From assembly GCA_903858015.1 (NCBI GenBank), contig CAIOGZ010000009.1:1-64000 (forward strand): a DNA stretch of 64,000 bases, written 5' to 3'. This DNA is from an uncultured cyanobacterium (lineage in GTDB: Bacteria; Cyanobacteriota; Cyanobacteriia; PCC-6307; Cyanobiaceae). The notes beneath the pieces are model-generated. The model was not told where the DNA came from. It saw nothing but the letters and a program-made list of their open reading frames with translations, and did not search any database. This document shows, in pieces, positions 1 to 8,379 of the stretch. Each line of letters begins with the position of its first letter. Positions within the stretch are counted from its first letter, which is position 1. Made by a program: the position numbers and the translations under genes.

Positions 1-1
1 A

Positions 2-115
2 ACGCGTGGTGGAAACTGCCTGAACCTCTTTGCAGGGACTGCTGTGAGCGAAATCCGTGGAAAATCTGCTCATTGTCGTCTCACTGAGGAGAATGAGATT
101 AGATTCTTTGGATAA
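2..115 (+). CDS. 3' end of an unidentified CDS cut by the window edge
   Basis: An open frame of 37 codons enters from the left edge and stops at a TAA at 113-115. The peptide ends in a mixed polar and hydrophobic run (TEENEIRFFG) and has no motif I recognise. It could be the tail of a real gene upstream or a chance open frame; the other two forward frames also stop within about 100 bases. Only its position and lack of early stops support it. Confidence 0.25.
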   Translation, partial: TRGGNCLNLFAGTAVSEIRGKSAHCRLTEENEIRFFG

Positions 116-350
116 AGCCGTCTTGATCAGAGGTTCCTTAGGTATGAGTCAGGTAGTCTAGGAGTAGGCCAGGCAGTCGAGAAGTGAGTTGGCCAGCTCA
201 GGTGTCAGTTAATAAGTTTAGAAGTGCGCCAAATAATGGACATCTTGAAAATCGTCTCTGGCGTTGCGGCCAGGCCAGCAGCATCGGTTGCGACAAGGGA
301 GATGGCTGTTCCGACTACGGAAAACTCGGCATAGTTCGCGCAGCCCTGAT
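116..350. other. Non-coding stretch with short degenerate repeats
   Basis: No convincing gene is visible. Two imperfect copies of a roughly 20-24 base unit lie side by side at 151-170 and 171-194, both of the form AGG(T/C)AGTC(T/G)AG(G/A)AGT followed by GGCC. The stretch is less GC-rich than the genes around it. It lies downstream of the SRAP gene, which is transcribed towards it. Confidence 0.4.
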
Positions 351-1085
351 CTAGGGGGGGAAGCATCTATCGGCGTCTGGCAGAGCGAGCAGATCCAGTT
401 GGCGCGTCGTCCGAGCCGGCGGCAGCGGCCGCAAACTGCCCGGCTCCAGCTTCACCGCCTCCCAGGCGGCCGGCTCCCACGGCGCCATCAACGGCTCCAG
501 GGCCCGTAGACCGGGGCCATCGGCGGCGGCCAGCCAGGCCTCCTCCAGCCCATCGGGAATCAGCACCGGCATGCGGTCGTGCACCCGCCGCAACAGGTCG
601 TTGGGGGCCGTGGTGAGCACCACGCAGCTTTCGAGTTCACCACCATCGGCGCCGCACCAGCGATCCCACAGTCCCCCCAGCCAGAAGGGGGCGCGGTCGC
701 GGCGCCGGAACAGCCAGGGCTGCTTCCAGGCCTTGCCGCTGGCCGGGTCGCGGCGGCTCTGCCATTCATAGAAGCCATCGGCTGGCAGCAGGGCGCGACG
801 ATGGCGCCAGGCCCCCCGAAAGAAGGGCTTCTCCGCCAACGTTTCGCAACGGGCGTTGATCGGCCGCCGCAGGGCCAGCGGATCCTTCGACCACTCCGGC
901 ACCAGGCCCCACAGCGCCAGCCCCACCGCCAGCCTGCCGTGCTCCTGACGTTGCAGCAGCAACGGCTCGCCCGGCCGCACTTGGGGCCGGGGGGCGTAGT
1001 GCTCCGCCAGACCAGCGGGGATGGGGCCCTGCAGCCGGGGCAGCAGGGCATCGAGGGCGGTGGTGAGGGCGAAGCGGCCGCACAT
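351..1085 (-). CDS. SOS-response-associated peptidase (SRAP/YedK/HMCES family)
   Basis: SRAP proteins form a covalent thiazolidine link to abasic sites in single-stranded DNA and shield them during replication. The link uses Cys2 after removal of Met1, so the start is set at the ATG directly before CGRF rather than at the codon four residues upstream. The 244-residue product shows the family signatures: CGRF at 2-5, NARCE near 77-81, the glutamate of DGFYEW at about 107 and the histidine of VHDRMP near 169. It is transcribed divergently from ftsH with about 110 bases between them. No clear LexA box was found upstream. The stop codon is TAG. Confidence 0.93.
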   Translation of the reverse strand: MCGRFALTTALDALLPRLQGPIPAGLAEHYAPRPQVRPGEPLLLQRQEHGRLAVGLALWGLVPEWSKDPLALRRPINARCETLAEKPFFRGAWRHRRALLPADGFYEWQSRRDPASGKAWKQPWLFRRRDRAPFWLGGLWDRWCGADGGELESCVVLTTAPNDLLRRVHDRMPVLIPDGLEEAWLAAADGPGLRALEPLMAPWEPAAWEAVKLEPGSLRPLPPARTTRQLDLLALPDADRCFPP

Positions 1086-1196
1086 GGGGATGGTCAAGCC
1101 AGGGGGTGGGCAGTGCCATACGGTTCTCCCGACCTAGGGGCGATCCGGCGGGTGGCACACGCGCCTAGCCTGGCGCCACTCCACTTCCTACGCCGC

Positions 1197-3059
1197 ATGG
1201 CCATCCGCCAGGACGACAACCGCCCCAGCCGGCGCTTCGGCCTGATCAACCTGCTGCTGATCGGCTTTGGCCTGCTGCTTTTGGCCAGCAACTTCCTGCC
1301 CAACCCGGCCATGCAGGTGCCTCGGGTGCCCTACTCGCTGTTCATCGACCAGGTGAACGCCGACAACGTCAAGCGGGCCTACATCACCTCGGATCAGATC
1401 CGCTACGAGCTGCTCAAGGCACCGGCCGAAGGGGCCCCCACCGTGCTGGCCACCACGCCGATCTTCGACATGGAGCTGCCCCAGCGACTGGAGCAGCACG
1501 GTGTGGAGTTCGCGGCGGCCCCGCCCCGCAAGCCCAGCTTCATCACCACCTTGCTGAGCTGGGTGGTGCCGCCCTTGATCTTTATCGGGGTGTTGCAATT
1601 CTTTGCCCGCCGCAGCGGCATGGGCGGCGCCCAGGGGGCCCTGAGCTTCACCAAGAGCAAGGCCAAGGTGTATGTGCCCGATGAAGAATCCCGGGTCACC
1701 TTCGCCGATGTGGCTGGCGTGGATGAGGCCAAGACGGAGCTCACCGAGATCGTTGATTTTCTCAAAACCCCCGAGCGTTACGCCGCCATCGGTGCCCGCA
1801 TTCCTAAGGGCGTGCTGCTGGTGGGTCCCCCAGGCACCGGTAAAACCCTGCTCTCCAAAGCTGTGGCTGGCGAAGCGGGGGTGCCTTTCTTTATTATCAG
1901 CGGCTCCGAATTCGTTGAATTGTTTGTCGGCGCCGGCGCGGCAAGGGTACGGGATCTGTTCGAGGAAGCCAAGAAAAAGGCCCCCTGTATTATCTTTATT
2001 GACGAACTCGATGCGATTGGCAAGAGCCGTGCCGGCTCGATGGGCGTCGTGGGCGGCAACGACGAACGGGAGCAGACCCTCAACCAGTTGCTCACCGAAA
2101 TGGATGGCTTCGCCTCCAAGGACAAGCCGGTGATCGTGTTGGCGGCCACCAACCAACCCGAGGTGCTCGATGCGGCCCTGCTGCGGCCCGGCCGCTTCGA
2201 CCGGCAGGTGTTGGTGGATCGCCCCGACCTCTCCGGCCGCCGCACCATCCTCGGCATCTATGCCAACAAGGTGAAGCTGTCCGAATCGGTGGATCTCGAC
2301 AAGATCGCCCAGGCCACCAGTGGCTTCGCCGGTGCCGATCTGGCCAACCTGGTCAACGAAGCCGCCCTGCTGGCGGCCCGCGTCAAACGCACCGCCGTGG
2401 AGCAGGCCGACCTCAATGAAGCGATCGAACGGGTGGTGGCGGGCCTGGAGAAGAAAAGCCGGGTGCTGCAGGCCGATGAGAAGAAAGTGGTGGCCTTCCA
2501 TGAGGTCGGCCACGCGATCGTGGGCCACCTGATGCCCGGTGGCAGCAAGGTGGCCAAGATCTCGATCGTGCCCCGCGGCATGAGCGCCCTGGGCTACACC
2601 CTGCAGCTGCCCACCGAGGAGCGCTTCCTCAACTCCAAGGACGACCTCGAAGGCCAGATCGCCACCCTGCTGGGCGGCCGCAGCGCCGAGGAGATCGTGT
2701 TTGGCGAAGTCACCACCGGTGCCGCCAACGACCTGCAGCGCGCCACCGATATCGCCGAGCAGATGGTGGGCACCTATGGCATGAGCGACACCCTCGGCCC
2801 GCTCGCCTACGACAAGCAAGGCGGCGGCCGCTTCCTCGGCGGCACCAACAATCCCCGCCGCTCGGTGAGTGATGCCACCGCCCAGGCGATCGACAGGGAA
2901 GTGCGGGGCCTGGTGGATCGCGCCCATGACCGGGCGCTGGCGATCCTGCGCCACAACCGCAGCCTGCTGGACGACATCTCCGGCAAGATCCTTGAAAAGG
3001 AGGTCATCGAAGGCGATGAACTCAAAAACCTGCTCGCCAGCAGTGCGATGCCTGGTTAA
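1197..3059 (+). CDS. ftsH: ATP-dependent zinc metalloprotease FtsH
   Basis: FtsH is a membrane-anchored hexameric AAA protease; in cyanobacteria it removes damaged photosystem II D1 and other membrane proteins. The 620-residue product has two N-terminal membrane segments (about 15-31 and 117-136), Walker A GPPGTGKT at 210-217, Walker [12 protein letters not shown] near 265-275, the second region of homology ending RPGRFDR near 330, and the zinc site HEVGH at 435-439. The frame stays open far upstream over the SRAP gene, but only the ATG at 1197 gives the usual N-terminus. Two spots differ from the forms I remember: the zinc motif is HEVGH rather than HEAGH, and the pore region reads FVGAGAARV rather than FVGVGASRV. 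Confidence 0.97.
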   Translation: MAIRQDDNRPSRRFGLINLLLIGFGLLLLASNFLPNPAMQVPRVPYSLFIDQVNADNVKRAYITSDQIRYELLKAPAEGAPTVLATTPIFDMELPQRLEQHGVEFAAAPPRKPSFITTLLSWVVPPLIFIGVLQFFARRSGMGGAQGALSFTKSKAKVYVPDEESRVTFADVAGVDEAKTELTEIVDFLKTPERYAAIGARIPKGVLLVGPPGTGKTLLSKAVAGEAGVPFFIISGSEFVELFVGAGAARVRDLFEEAKKKAPCIIFIDELDAIGKSRAGSMGVVGGNDEREQTLNQLLTEMDGFASKDKPVIVLAATNQPEVLDAALLRPGRFDRQVLVDRPDLSGRRTILGIYANKVKLSESVDLDKIAQATSGFAGADLANLVNEAALLAARVKRTAVEQADLNEAIERVVAGLEKKSRVLQADEKKVVAFHEVGHAIVGHLMPGGSKVAKISIVPRGMSALGYTLQLPTEERFLNSKDDLEGQIATLLGGRSAEEIVFGEVTTGAANDLQRATDIAEQMVGTYGMSDTLGPLAYDKQGGGRFLGGTNNPRRSVSDATAQAIDREVRGLVDRAHDRALAILRHNRSLLDDISGKILEKEVIEGDELKNLLASSAMPG

Positions 3060-3230
3060 TCATCCCGAACCCAACGGGGGTTAGCGATTAGCGCGGTAGC
3101 CCCCGATACCTCGCCTGCCTCGTTGTCGCCGCTATGTTTTTCTTAAGGCTTCTTTGTGTGGGCCAGTATCGTATCGATTGACAGGACTAGGCTTAATCAC
3201 TAAGGTTGCAGGGAAGCTTGTTTTTGGTTC

Positions 3231-3737
3231 GTGGATCTCCAGTCGCTGCTTGCCAGTGTTGGCAGTACCCGCACCAGCCCTCCGGAGCCTTCAGCCTGTA
3301 CCTGGTCCCTTCCAGCAGCGGACTCTGAACTCGCCCAATCCCACTATGCAAATAAGAATGGGAAGTTAGGCATTGATTTCCAAGTCCGCAAGCTCCCTTT
3401 CCAGGGCTTGCAGGTGATGGATCCTCGCTTGGTCACGATTGCGCCGGGAGCCTGCAACGAAAAACATCGCCATGCCCACGAATCCATCTTCGTACTGCTT
3501 TCAGGTGAGGGGGAAATCTTGATCGATAACCAAACCGTGCCGCTTGAACAGGGAGGCGTTGCCTATGTTCCCCGCTGGATTGTGCACCAGAGCCGCAACA
3601 GCTCTAGTGATGCTCCTTTAGTGCTCTTGGCCATTACCGATTTCGGCCTAACCTCAGCCGTGCTCGGTGATTACGATGCCAAGACCAGGCTCAAAACTGG
3701 CGGCACCGACGCCTTTGCCGCCGCCGGCCGCGACTGA
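3231..3737 (+). CDS. Cupin-domain protein
   Basis: A 168-residue protein with one cupin barrel in its C-terminal two thirds. Metal-site residues are visible in HRHAHESIF (cupin motif 1) and in the motif 2 histidine of PRWIVHQS, so a metal-binding cupin is likely; the substrate cannot be told. The first 45 residues look unstructured and the start is a GTG, so the true start could be further in. It stands alone, 170 bases after ftsH. A link with the dioxygenase-type genes downstream is possible from position only. Confidence 0.75.
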   Translation: MDLQSLLASVGSTRTSPPEPSACTWSLPAADSELAQSHYANKNGKLGIDFQVRKLPFQGLQVMDPRLVTIAPGACNEKHRHAHESIFVLLSGEGEILIDNQTVPLEQGGVAYVPRWIVHQSRNSSSDAPLVLLAITDFGLTSAVLGDYDAKTRLKTGGTDAFAAAGRD

Positions 3738-3778
3738 GCCATTCAATATGTAATTTACCACGCCCAAGCACTCCGCTT

Positions 3779-3840
3779 CAATCTTCTAGACCAATCTTAT
3801 AGGTCGATCTTCTAGGTGAATCTTCTAGGCCAATCCTAGT
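3779..3840. repeat. Degenerate tandem repeat with ATCTTCTAGG core
   Basis: Five adjoining imperfect copies of a 10-14 base unit with the core ATCTTCTAGG (variants ATCTTATAGG and ATCCTAG) start at about 3781, 3793, 3806, 3820 and 3833. The array lies directly upstream of the cyclic-nucleotide-domain gene. It could be a regulatory array or drifted simple sequence; the sequence alone does not decide. Confidence 0.6.
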
Positions 3841-3874
3841 TCAATCAAAGCCCATCCCTAGTCTATTCTTGCCC

Positions 3875-5002
3875 ATGGCACTCTTTGCGGATTTACCCCT
3901 GAGCACTCAGGAGCGGATGAACAGCATCGGCCAGGAGAGATCTCTCGCCGCCGGTGAGTGCCTGATCAATCAAGATGATGTTGATCACATCCTCTATTTG
4001 GTGGAGAGCGGCGAGCTAGGTGGCACCAAAAACAACAAAATCTTTCGGCTTCAGCCCGTAGATGTTGTTGGTGAGGTTGCCTGTCTCGATCATCGACCCC
4101 GCACCGCAACCGTTACAGCACTTACGCCCTGCACAGTGCTGGCTTTTGAGCGGGAAACCGCATTGGCCCAATTCTGCGCAGCTCCCAGCGATCTCCAAAC
4201 CCTGATCAGCCGGCTAGCGAGCCTCCAGGCCAGCCGGCTGAACGACGAAGCCGCCCAAGATCGCCGTAGCCCAGCCCAGTGCGTCGACGATCTGGCCCAG
4301 GAGGCCCTACAGCACCGCGCCGTGAATCACGCCTATCTTAATGCGATGGCAACAGGAGCTTTCCCCTCCCTCCATGGCGCCCTGGCTGATTTTGCCCAGA
4401 ACTACTATGGCTACTCCGCCCATTTTCCCCGCTATCTAACCGCCCTCATCTCCAAGCTGGAAAAGCATGAGCATCGAAAAGCGCTGCTCGAAAACCTCAC
4501 GGAGGAGTCGGGTCAATACAAGGAAGAAGAGCTGCTGGAACTTAAGAAATGCGGAGTTCAGCCTGAATGGATCATCGGCATTCCCCACCCTGAACTATTC
4601 AAGCTCTTTCGCAATGCCATCGGCGTGGGCAACACCGCTGCAGTGGACGACCACATCGAGGTGGTCTGCTGGCGCGAACAATTTCTCGCCATCTTGAACA
4701 CGGGCTCAGCCGCCGAAGCCCTCGGGGTCCTGGGCCTTGGCACCGAAACGATTGTGCAGACCATCTACCAACCCTTCGTTGACGCAATCAACAAGCTCGG
4801 CAGCCTCCAGCCGGAAGACGCCGTTTTCTTCCCGCTGCATACCGCCGTCGACGACCACCACCAGGCCACCCTCAAAGCGATTGCCAGCGATTTCGCCGCT
4901 ACAGCCGAGGGCCGGGCCGATCTGGCCAAGGGCATGCGCAAAGCCCTTGCCTTGCGGGATTCCTTCTGGTCGTGGCTGCATGAACGCGCCATGGCCGCCT
5001 AA
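3875..5002 (+). CDS. Cyclic-nucleotide-binding domain fused to a heme-oxygenase-like (iron-containing redox enzyme) domain
   Basis: A 375-residue protein starting at ATG 3875 (a TTG lies two codons earlier). Residues 1 to about 115 look like a cNMP-binding or CRP-type sensor: the VESGEL strand, then VGEVACLD and RTATVTAL, matching the usual phosphate-binding-cassette order. Residues from about 145 to the end resemble the helical heme-oxygenase-like diiron family (TENA/CADD/Haem_oxygenas_2 type), with conserved-looking stretches HFPRYLTALI, LTEESGQY, IGIPHPEL and HTAVDDHHQATLKAI. Such domains bind two irons and activate oxygen on small molecules. A broken paralogue, a methyltransferase and a TauD-like gene follow, suggesting small-molecule metabolism under a ligand-sensing input. 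The substrate is unknown. Confidence 0.72.
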   Translation: MALFADLPLSTQERMNSIGQERSLAAGECLINQDDVDHILYLVESGELGGTKNNKIFRLQPVDVVGEVACLDHRPRTATVTALTPCTVLAFERETALAQFCAAPSDLQTLISRLASLQASRLNDEAAQDRRSPAQCVDDLAQEALQHRAVNHAYLNAMATGAFPSLHGALADFAQNYYGYSAHFPRYLTALISKLEKHEHRKALLENLTEESGQYKEEELLELKKCGVQPEWIIGIPHPELFKLFRNAIGVGNTAAVDDHIEVVCWREQFLAILNTGSAAEALGVLGLGTETIVQTIYQPFVDAINKLGSLQPEDAVFFPLHTAVDDHHQATLKAIASDFAATAEGRADLAKGMRKALALRDSFWSWLHERAMAA

Positions 5003-5237
5003 GCCGGCCATGGGATGAAGGCAAGCGGGTCTGAGCAAGGATCGGGGCCCACATTCGTTTGCAGGCAAGCCAGGAGCGGCTTTAAATGGGCAGCTTGAGC
5101 CTATTCATTGGCCCGGTGTTCGCGGCAACAGGATCCCTCGGGGAAATGCCTATGCTGGCACCTATTGCTGGCCAAAATCCAGAATAGTGTGGGCCGGATC
5201 TGGCGGCCCAGGCCCAGTCCTAGGCCATCGGGCCGTC

Positions 5238-5600
5238 CAGCATCCTGACCCTCAGGCCCTTGCAGCGGCTAGTTTGCCCGCCCCCCAGCTCGCCTTGATG
5301 GACTTTGCCCAGCATGACTGCGGCTATTCAGTTCACTTTGCCCGCTATCTCACAGCCCTGATCTCACGCCATGAAAACCCGGCGCACCGCGAGATCTGCT
5401 TGCCAACTTCACCGAGCAATATGGCCACTACGAAGCAGACGAACTTGAAAAGTTACGCCACAGCGGCATCGAACCCGACTGGATCTTGGGCATCCCCCAC
5501 CCGGATCTGGATCGCTGCTGCCGCCAGGCCACCATCAGGGCTATCGCCGTGGACTTTGCCGCCAGCTCGACCAGCCGGGCCGACCTGGCCATCGCGGCAG
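5238..5600 (+). pseudogene. Broken, internally deleted second copy of the heme-oxygenase-like domain
   Basis: Translation shows clear likeness to the neighbouring intact gene: MDFAQHDCGYSVHFARYLTA matches its ADFAQNYYGYSAHFPRYLTA. Near 5395 the frame shifts; the next frame continues with LLANFTEQYGHYEADELEKL and WILGIPHPDL, matching LLENLTEESGQYKEEELLEL and WIIGIPHPEL. About 110 residues are then missing and the match resumes as RQATIRAIAVDFAA against HQATLKAIASDFAA. The cyclic-nucleotide domain is absent. The copy therefore carries a frameshift, an internal deletion and an N-terminal loss, and is a relic of a tandem duplication. Its end runs on in frame into the methyltransferase gene. Confidence 0.82.
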
Positions 5601-5680
5601 GCCGGGATACCACAACAAACTTGCCCATCTCCATAGGCCGGGGCAACACAACCGATCGGCTGGACCCCACCCGCACAACC

Positions 5681-6448
5681 ATGGACCTGAACAACCGCCA
5701 GCTTTACAACGCCTCCGTCGCCAGCTGGCGCCGTAACGGGCCAGTGATCCTCAGCGACTTCACCGCCAGACCCCGCGTGATCGAGGTGTTGGGTGACGTC
5801 AGCGGGCTGCATTTGTGGGATCTGGGTTGCGGCGAAGGCTTGGTGGGCCGCCAATTGGCCGCGGCCAAGCCGGCCCGGATTGATGGCTTCGATCTCTCCG
5901 AGCAGATGGTCGAAGCCGCCCGGGAGCAAGCGGCTGCGCTGGCGAGCGACCAGGGCGGACCGCTGCATTACAGCGTGGCTGACCTGGCCGATCCAGCCCA
6001 GCTGCCCAGCGGCACTTGCGATGCGGCCGTGGCCGTCTTTCTGTTCAACTACCTCGATCTCCAGGCCACCGAGCAGGTGCTCGGCTGGGTGCGTCAGGCG
6101 CTGCGACCCGGTGGATCCTTCACCTTCACCGTGCCCCATCCCAGCCTCGCCTTTCTACGGCCAGCCGAGGCCCCCTTTTACATCGAGCCTGGCAACCACC
6201 CCTAGCTGGGCAGCAGCGACCAACTGCTTGAAGGCCGGATCTGGCGCCGCGACGGCATCAGCAACGCGATCCGATCCAGGCACAAGACCCTGGAGGATTA
6301 CAACCGACTCCTACGCCGCAGCGGCTGGACCCGCATGCCGCTGATCGAAGAACTGGGGGTGAGCGACGACCACATCAACCTGGATCCAGCCTTCTTCGGC
6401 CCCTTGCGCGGCACCCCCCTTCATCTACTGTTTCAAGTGCAGGCATGA
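5681..6448 (+). pseudogene. Class I SAM-dependent methyltransferase interrupted by one in-frame TAG
   Basis: ATG 5681 opens a frame that would encode a methyltransferase of about 255 residues: the SAM-binding motif LWDLGCGEGLVG near 48-59, DGFDLSEQMVE, and a late LRPGGSFTFTVPHP. TAG at 6203-6205 is codon 175. After it the same frame continues without damage (EGRIWRRDG, HKTLEDYNRLLRRSGW, GTPLHLLFQV) to TGA at 6446-6448, as expected for the C-terminus of this type. Apart from the TAG the reading frame is intact, so the mutation is recent, the codon is read through, or it is a sequence error. The stop overlaps the next ATG (ATGA), an operon-like arrangement. The methyl acceptor is unknown. Confidence 0.75.
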
Positions 6449-7539
6449 CAGCCCCCAGCAAGCGGTTTCAAGCCTGGCGCGCCGCCGATCTCGCCAGCAG
6501 CAACGCTTGGATCTTTGCCGCTGAAGCCAGCCTGGCCGCAGCCGATCCGGCCAGCCTGCGGGCCTGGTGCCAGCCCCTGATCAGCGAACTGCGGCACGGC
6601 AGCGGCGTGGCGCTGCTGCGGGGGCTTGGCCAGCTCGATGGGCCAGCGCTACGGCAGCTCTACCTGGCGATCGGCTGCTGCATCGGCGAGCTGGACACCA
6701 CCTACGGCGCGCTCTATGAGGTCACCGACCTGGGAGGGTCCTAGCGGGAGCAGGCGATTCCGGTTTCCCAAACCCATGCTTCCACCACGGTGCACACCGA
6801 CAGCTCCCGCCTGGAGACCCATCCCCGCTGGGTGGGCCTGGCCTGCATCCGCCAGGCGCCGCTGGGGGGTGGCTCCCGGCTGGTCTCGGTGGTAGCGGTG
6901 CATGACCAGCTGGCCCAAACCCACCCCGCCCTGCTGCAGCGCCTCAAGCGCTGCTTCCACCGCGACCTGGTGACGCCTGGCTCCCGCCACGACCTGGCCG
7001 CGATCAAGGCCAACCGCTTTCCGGTCTTCACTGAGGCCAGCGATGGCCCCACCCTGCGCTACATGCGTTATTGGATCGAAACGGGCCAGCAGCGGATCGG
7101 CGAACCGCTGGGGCCGCTCGATCGTGATGCCTTCGATGCCCTCGATGCCGCCCTCAATGATCCGCAGTTGCGCCACGATTTCGCCATGGCGCCCGGGGAT
7201 CTGCTGTTCATCGACAACCACAAGGTGGCCCACGATCGCGATGCCTACCAAGACGACCCCAACGCGCCGCGGCTGATGCTGCGCCTCTGGCTCAATGAAC
7301 CACGCCCGCCCCTGGCGGCGCCCCTGGCGCCCCCCCCCTTGACGGCGGGGCCCCCGATCTCGGATAAGGGTTCTTTGAGATGGACCGATGGCTGTCTCCA
7401 GCGCGCCTGCCTGCCTGGCCGCCCTCGCGGGCAGGGACTACCTCTCCTCGGCGGACATCAGCGCCGACCAGACCCGGGCCCTGCTGGATCTGGCCGCCAG
7501 CCTCAAGCAAGGCCGCAGCCGCATCGACCTGCGCGGTAA
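6445..7539 (+). pseudogene. TauD/TfdA-like Fe(II)/2-oxoglutarate dioxygenase interrupted by one in-frame TAG
   Basis: The frame starts at the ATG overlapping the methyltransferase stop. Codon 100 is TAG (6742-6744). Downstream, the same frame shows the iron-site HTDSS (HxD), PVSQTHAST just before it, and the distal region FIDNHKVAHDRDAYQD with RLMLRLWLNEP, typical of the TauD/TfdA or gamma-butyrobetaine-hydroxylase-like fold. Recognisable protein ends near 7310, but the frame stays open to TGA at 7537-7539, 152 bases inside argF, so the normal stop may be lost as well. As it stands translation would give a 99-residue fragment without the metal site. Substrate unknown. Confidence 0.75.
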
Positions 7540-8353
7540 AACCCTCGGCCTGATCTTCAGCAAGGCCTCCACCCGCACCCGGGTGAGTTTCACGGTGGCC
7601 ATGGCCCGCTTGGGCGGCCAAACGATCGACCTGCTGCCCACCGTGAGCCAGGTGGGCCGGGGCGAACCGGTGGCGGACACGGCCCGGGTGCTGAGCCGAT
7701 ACTGCGATGCCCTGGCGATCCGCACCTTCGCCCAGGCCGACCTGGACGCCTACGCCCACTGGGCCTCGATCCCGGTGGTCAATGCCCTCACCGACCGGGA
7801 GCATCCCTGCCAGGCCCTGGCCGATTTTCTCACCCTGCAGGAAGCCTTCGGCGCGGCGGCCAAGGATCTGGCCGGCCTGACCCTCGCCTACGTGGGCGAC
7901 GGCAACAACGTGGCCCATTCGCTGATGCTCTGCGGCGCCCTGCTGGGGGTGCAGGTGCGGGTTGGTTGTCCAGTGGGATTCGAGCCCAGCGCGGCGGTGC
8001 TGGAGCAAGCCCGCCAGCTCGCGGCCGCCCACGGGGCCAGCGTGGAGGTGCTGCATGAGCCGGTGGCGGCCGTGCGGGGCGCCCACGCCGTTTACACCGA
8101 TGTGTGGGCCTCCATGGGCCAGGAAGAGGAAAAGGCGGCCCGGCAGCAGGCCTTCTCGGGCTGGTGCCTCGACGAGGAGCTGATGGCGGAGGCGGATCCC
8201 CGGGCGATCGTGCTGCACTGCCTGCCGGCCTACCGGGGGCTGGAGATCAGCGCCGGTGCGATGGAGGGCAGCTCCAGCCGTATTTTTGACCAGGCCGAAA
8301 ATCGGCTGCATGTGCAGCAAGCGCTGCTGGCGGCGTTGTTGGGCGGACTCTGA
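7388..8353 (+). CDS. argF: Ornithine carbamoyltransferase
   Basis: This enzyme transfers a carbamoyl group from carbamoyl phosphate to ornithine, giving citrulline in arginine synthesis; it acts in the cytoplasm as a trimer. The 321-residue length is normal. The carbamoyl-phosphate site STRTR is at 61-65, with HPCQ near 140 and the catalytic HCLPA near 277. The ATG at 7388 follows the degraded dioxygenase, whose open frame overlaps it in another phase. A GHL10-like gene follows after 26 bases. Confidence 0.97.
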   Translation: MAVSSAPACLAALAGRDYLSSADISADQTRALLDLAASLKQGRSRIDLRGKTLGLIFSKASTRTRVSFTVAMARLGGQTIDLLPTVSQVGRGEPVADTARVLSRYCDALAIRTFAQADLDAYAHWASIPVVNALTDREHPCQALADFLTLQEAFGAAAKDLAGLTLAYVGDGNNVAHSLMLCGALLGVQVRVGCPVGFEPSAAVLEQARQLAAAHGASVEVLHEPVAAVRGAHAVYTDVWASMGQEEEKAARQQAFSGWCLDEELMAEADPRAIVLHCLPAYRGLEISAGAMEGSSSRIFDQAENRLHVQQALLAALLGGL

Positions 8354-8379
8354 ATTCCGCTTCTGCCTAAATTGGGCCG

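Noticed and set aside
1086-1196. LexA box before the SRAP gene
   Set aside because: The best site, AGTGC and GGTTC halves near 1110-1125, has wrong spacing and several mismatches.
1188-2954. Long minus-strand open frame of 588 codons
   Set aside because: It lies opposite ftsH, has no domain, and is His/Gly/Gln-rich as expected for the shadow of a GC-rich gene.
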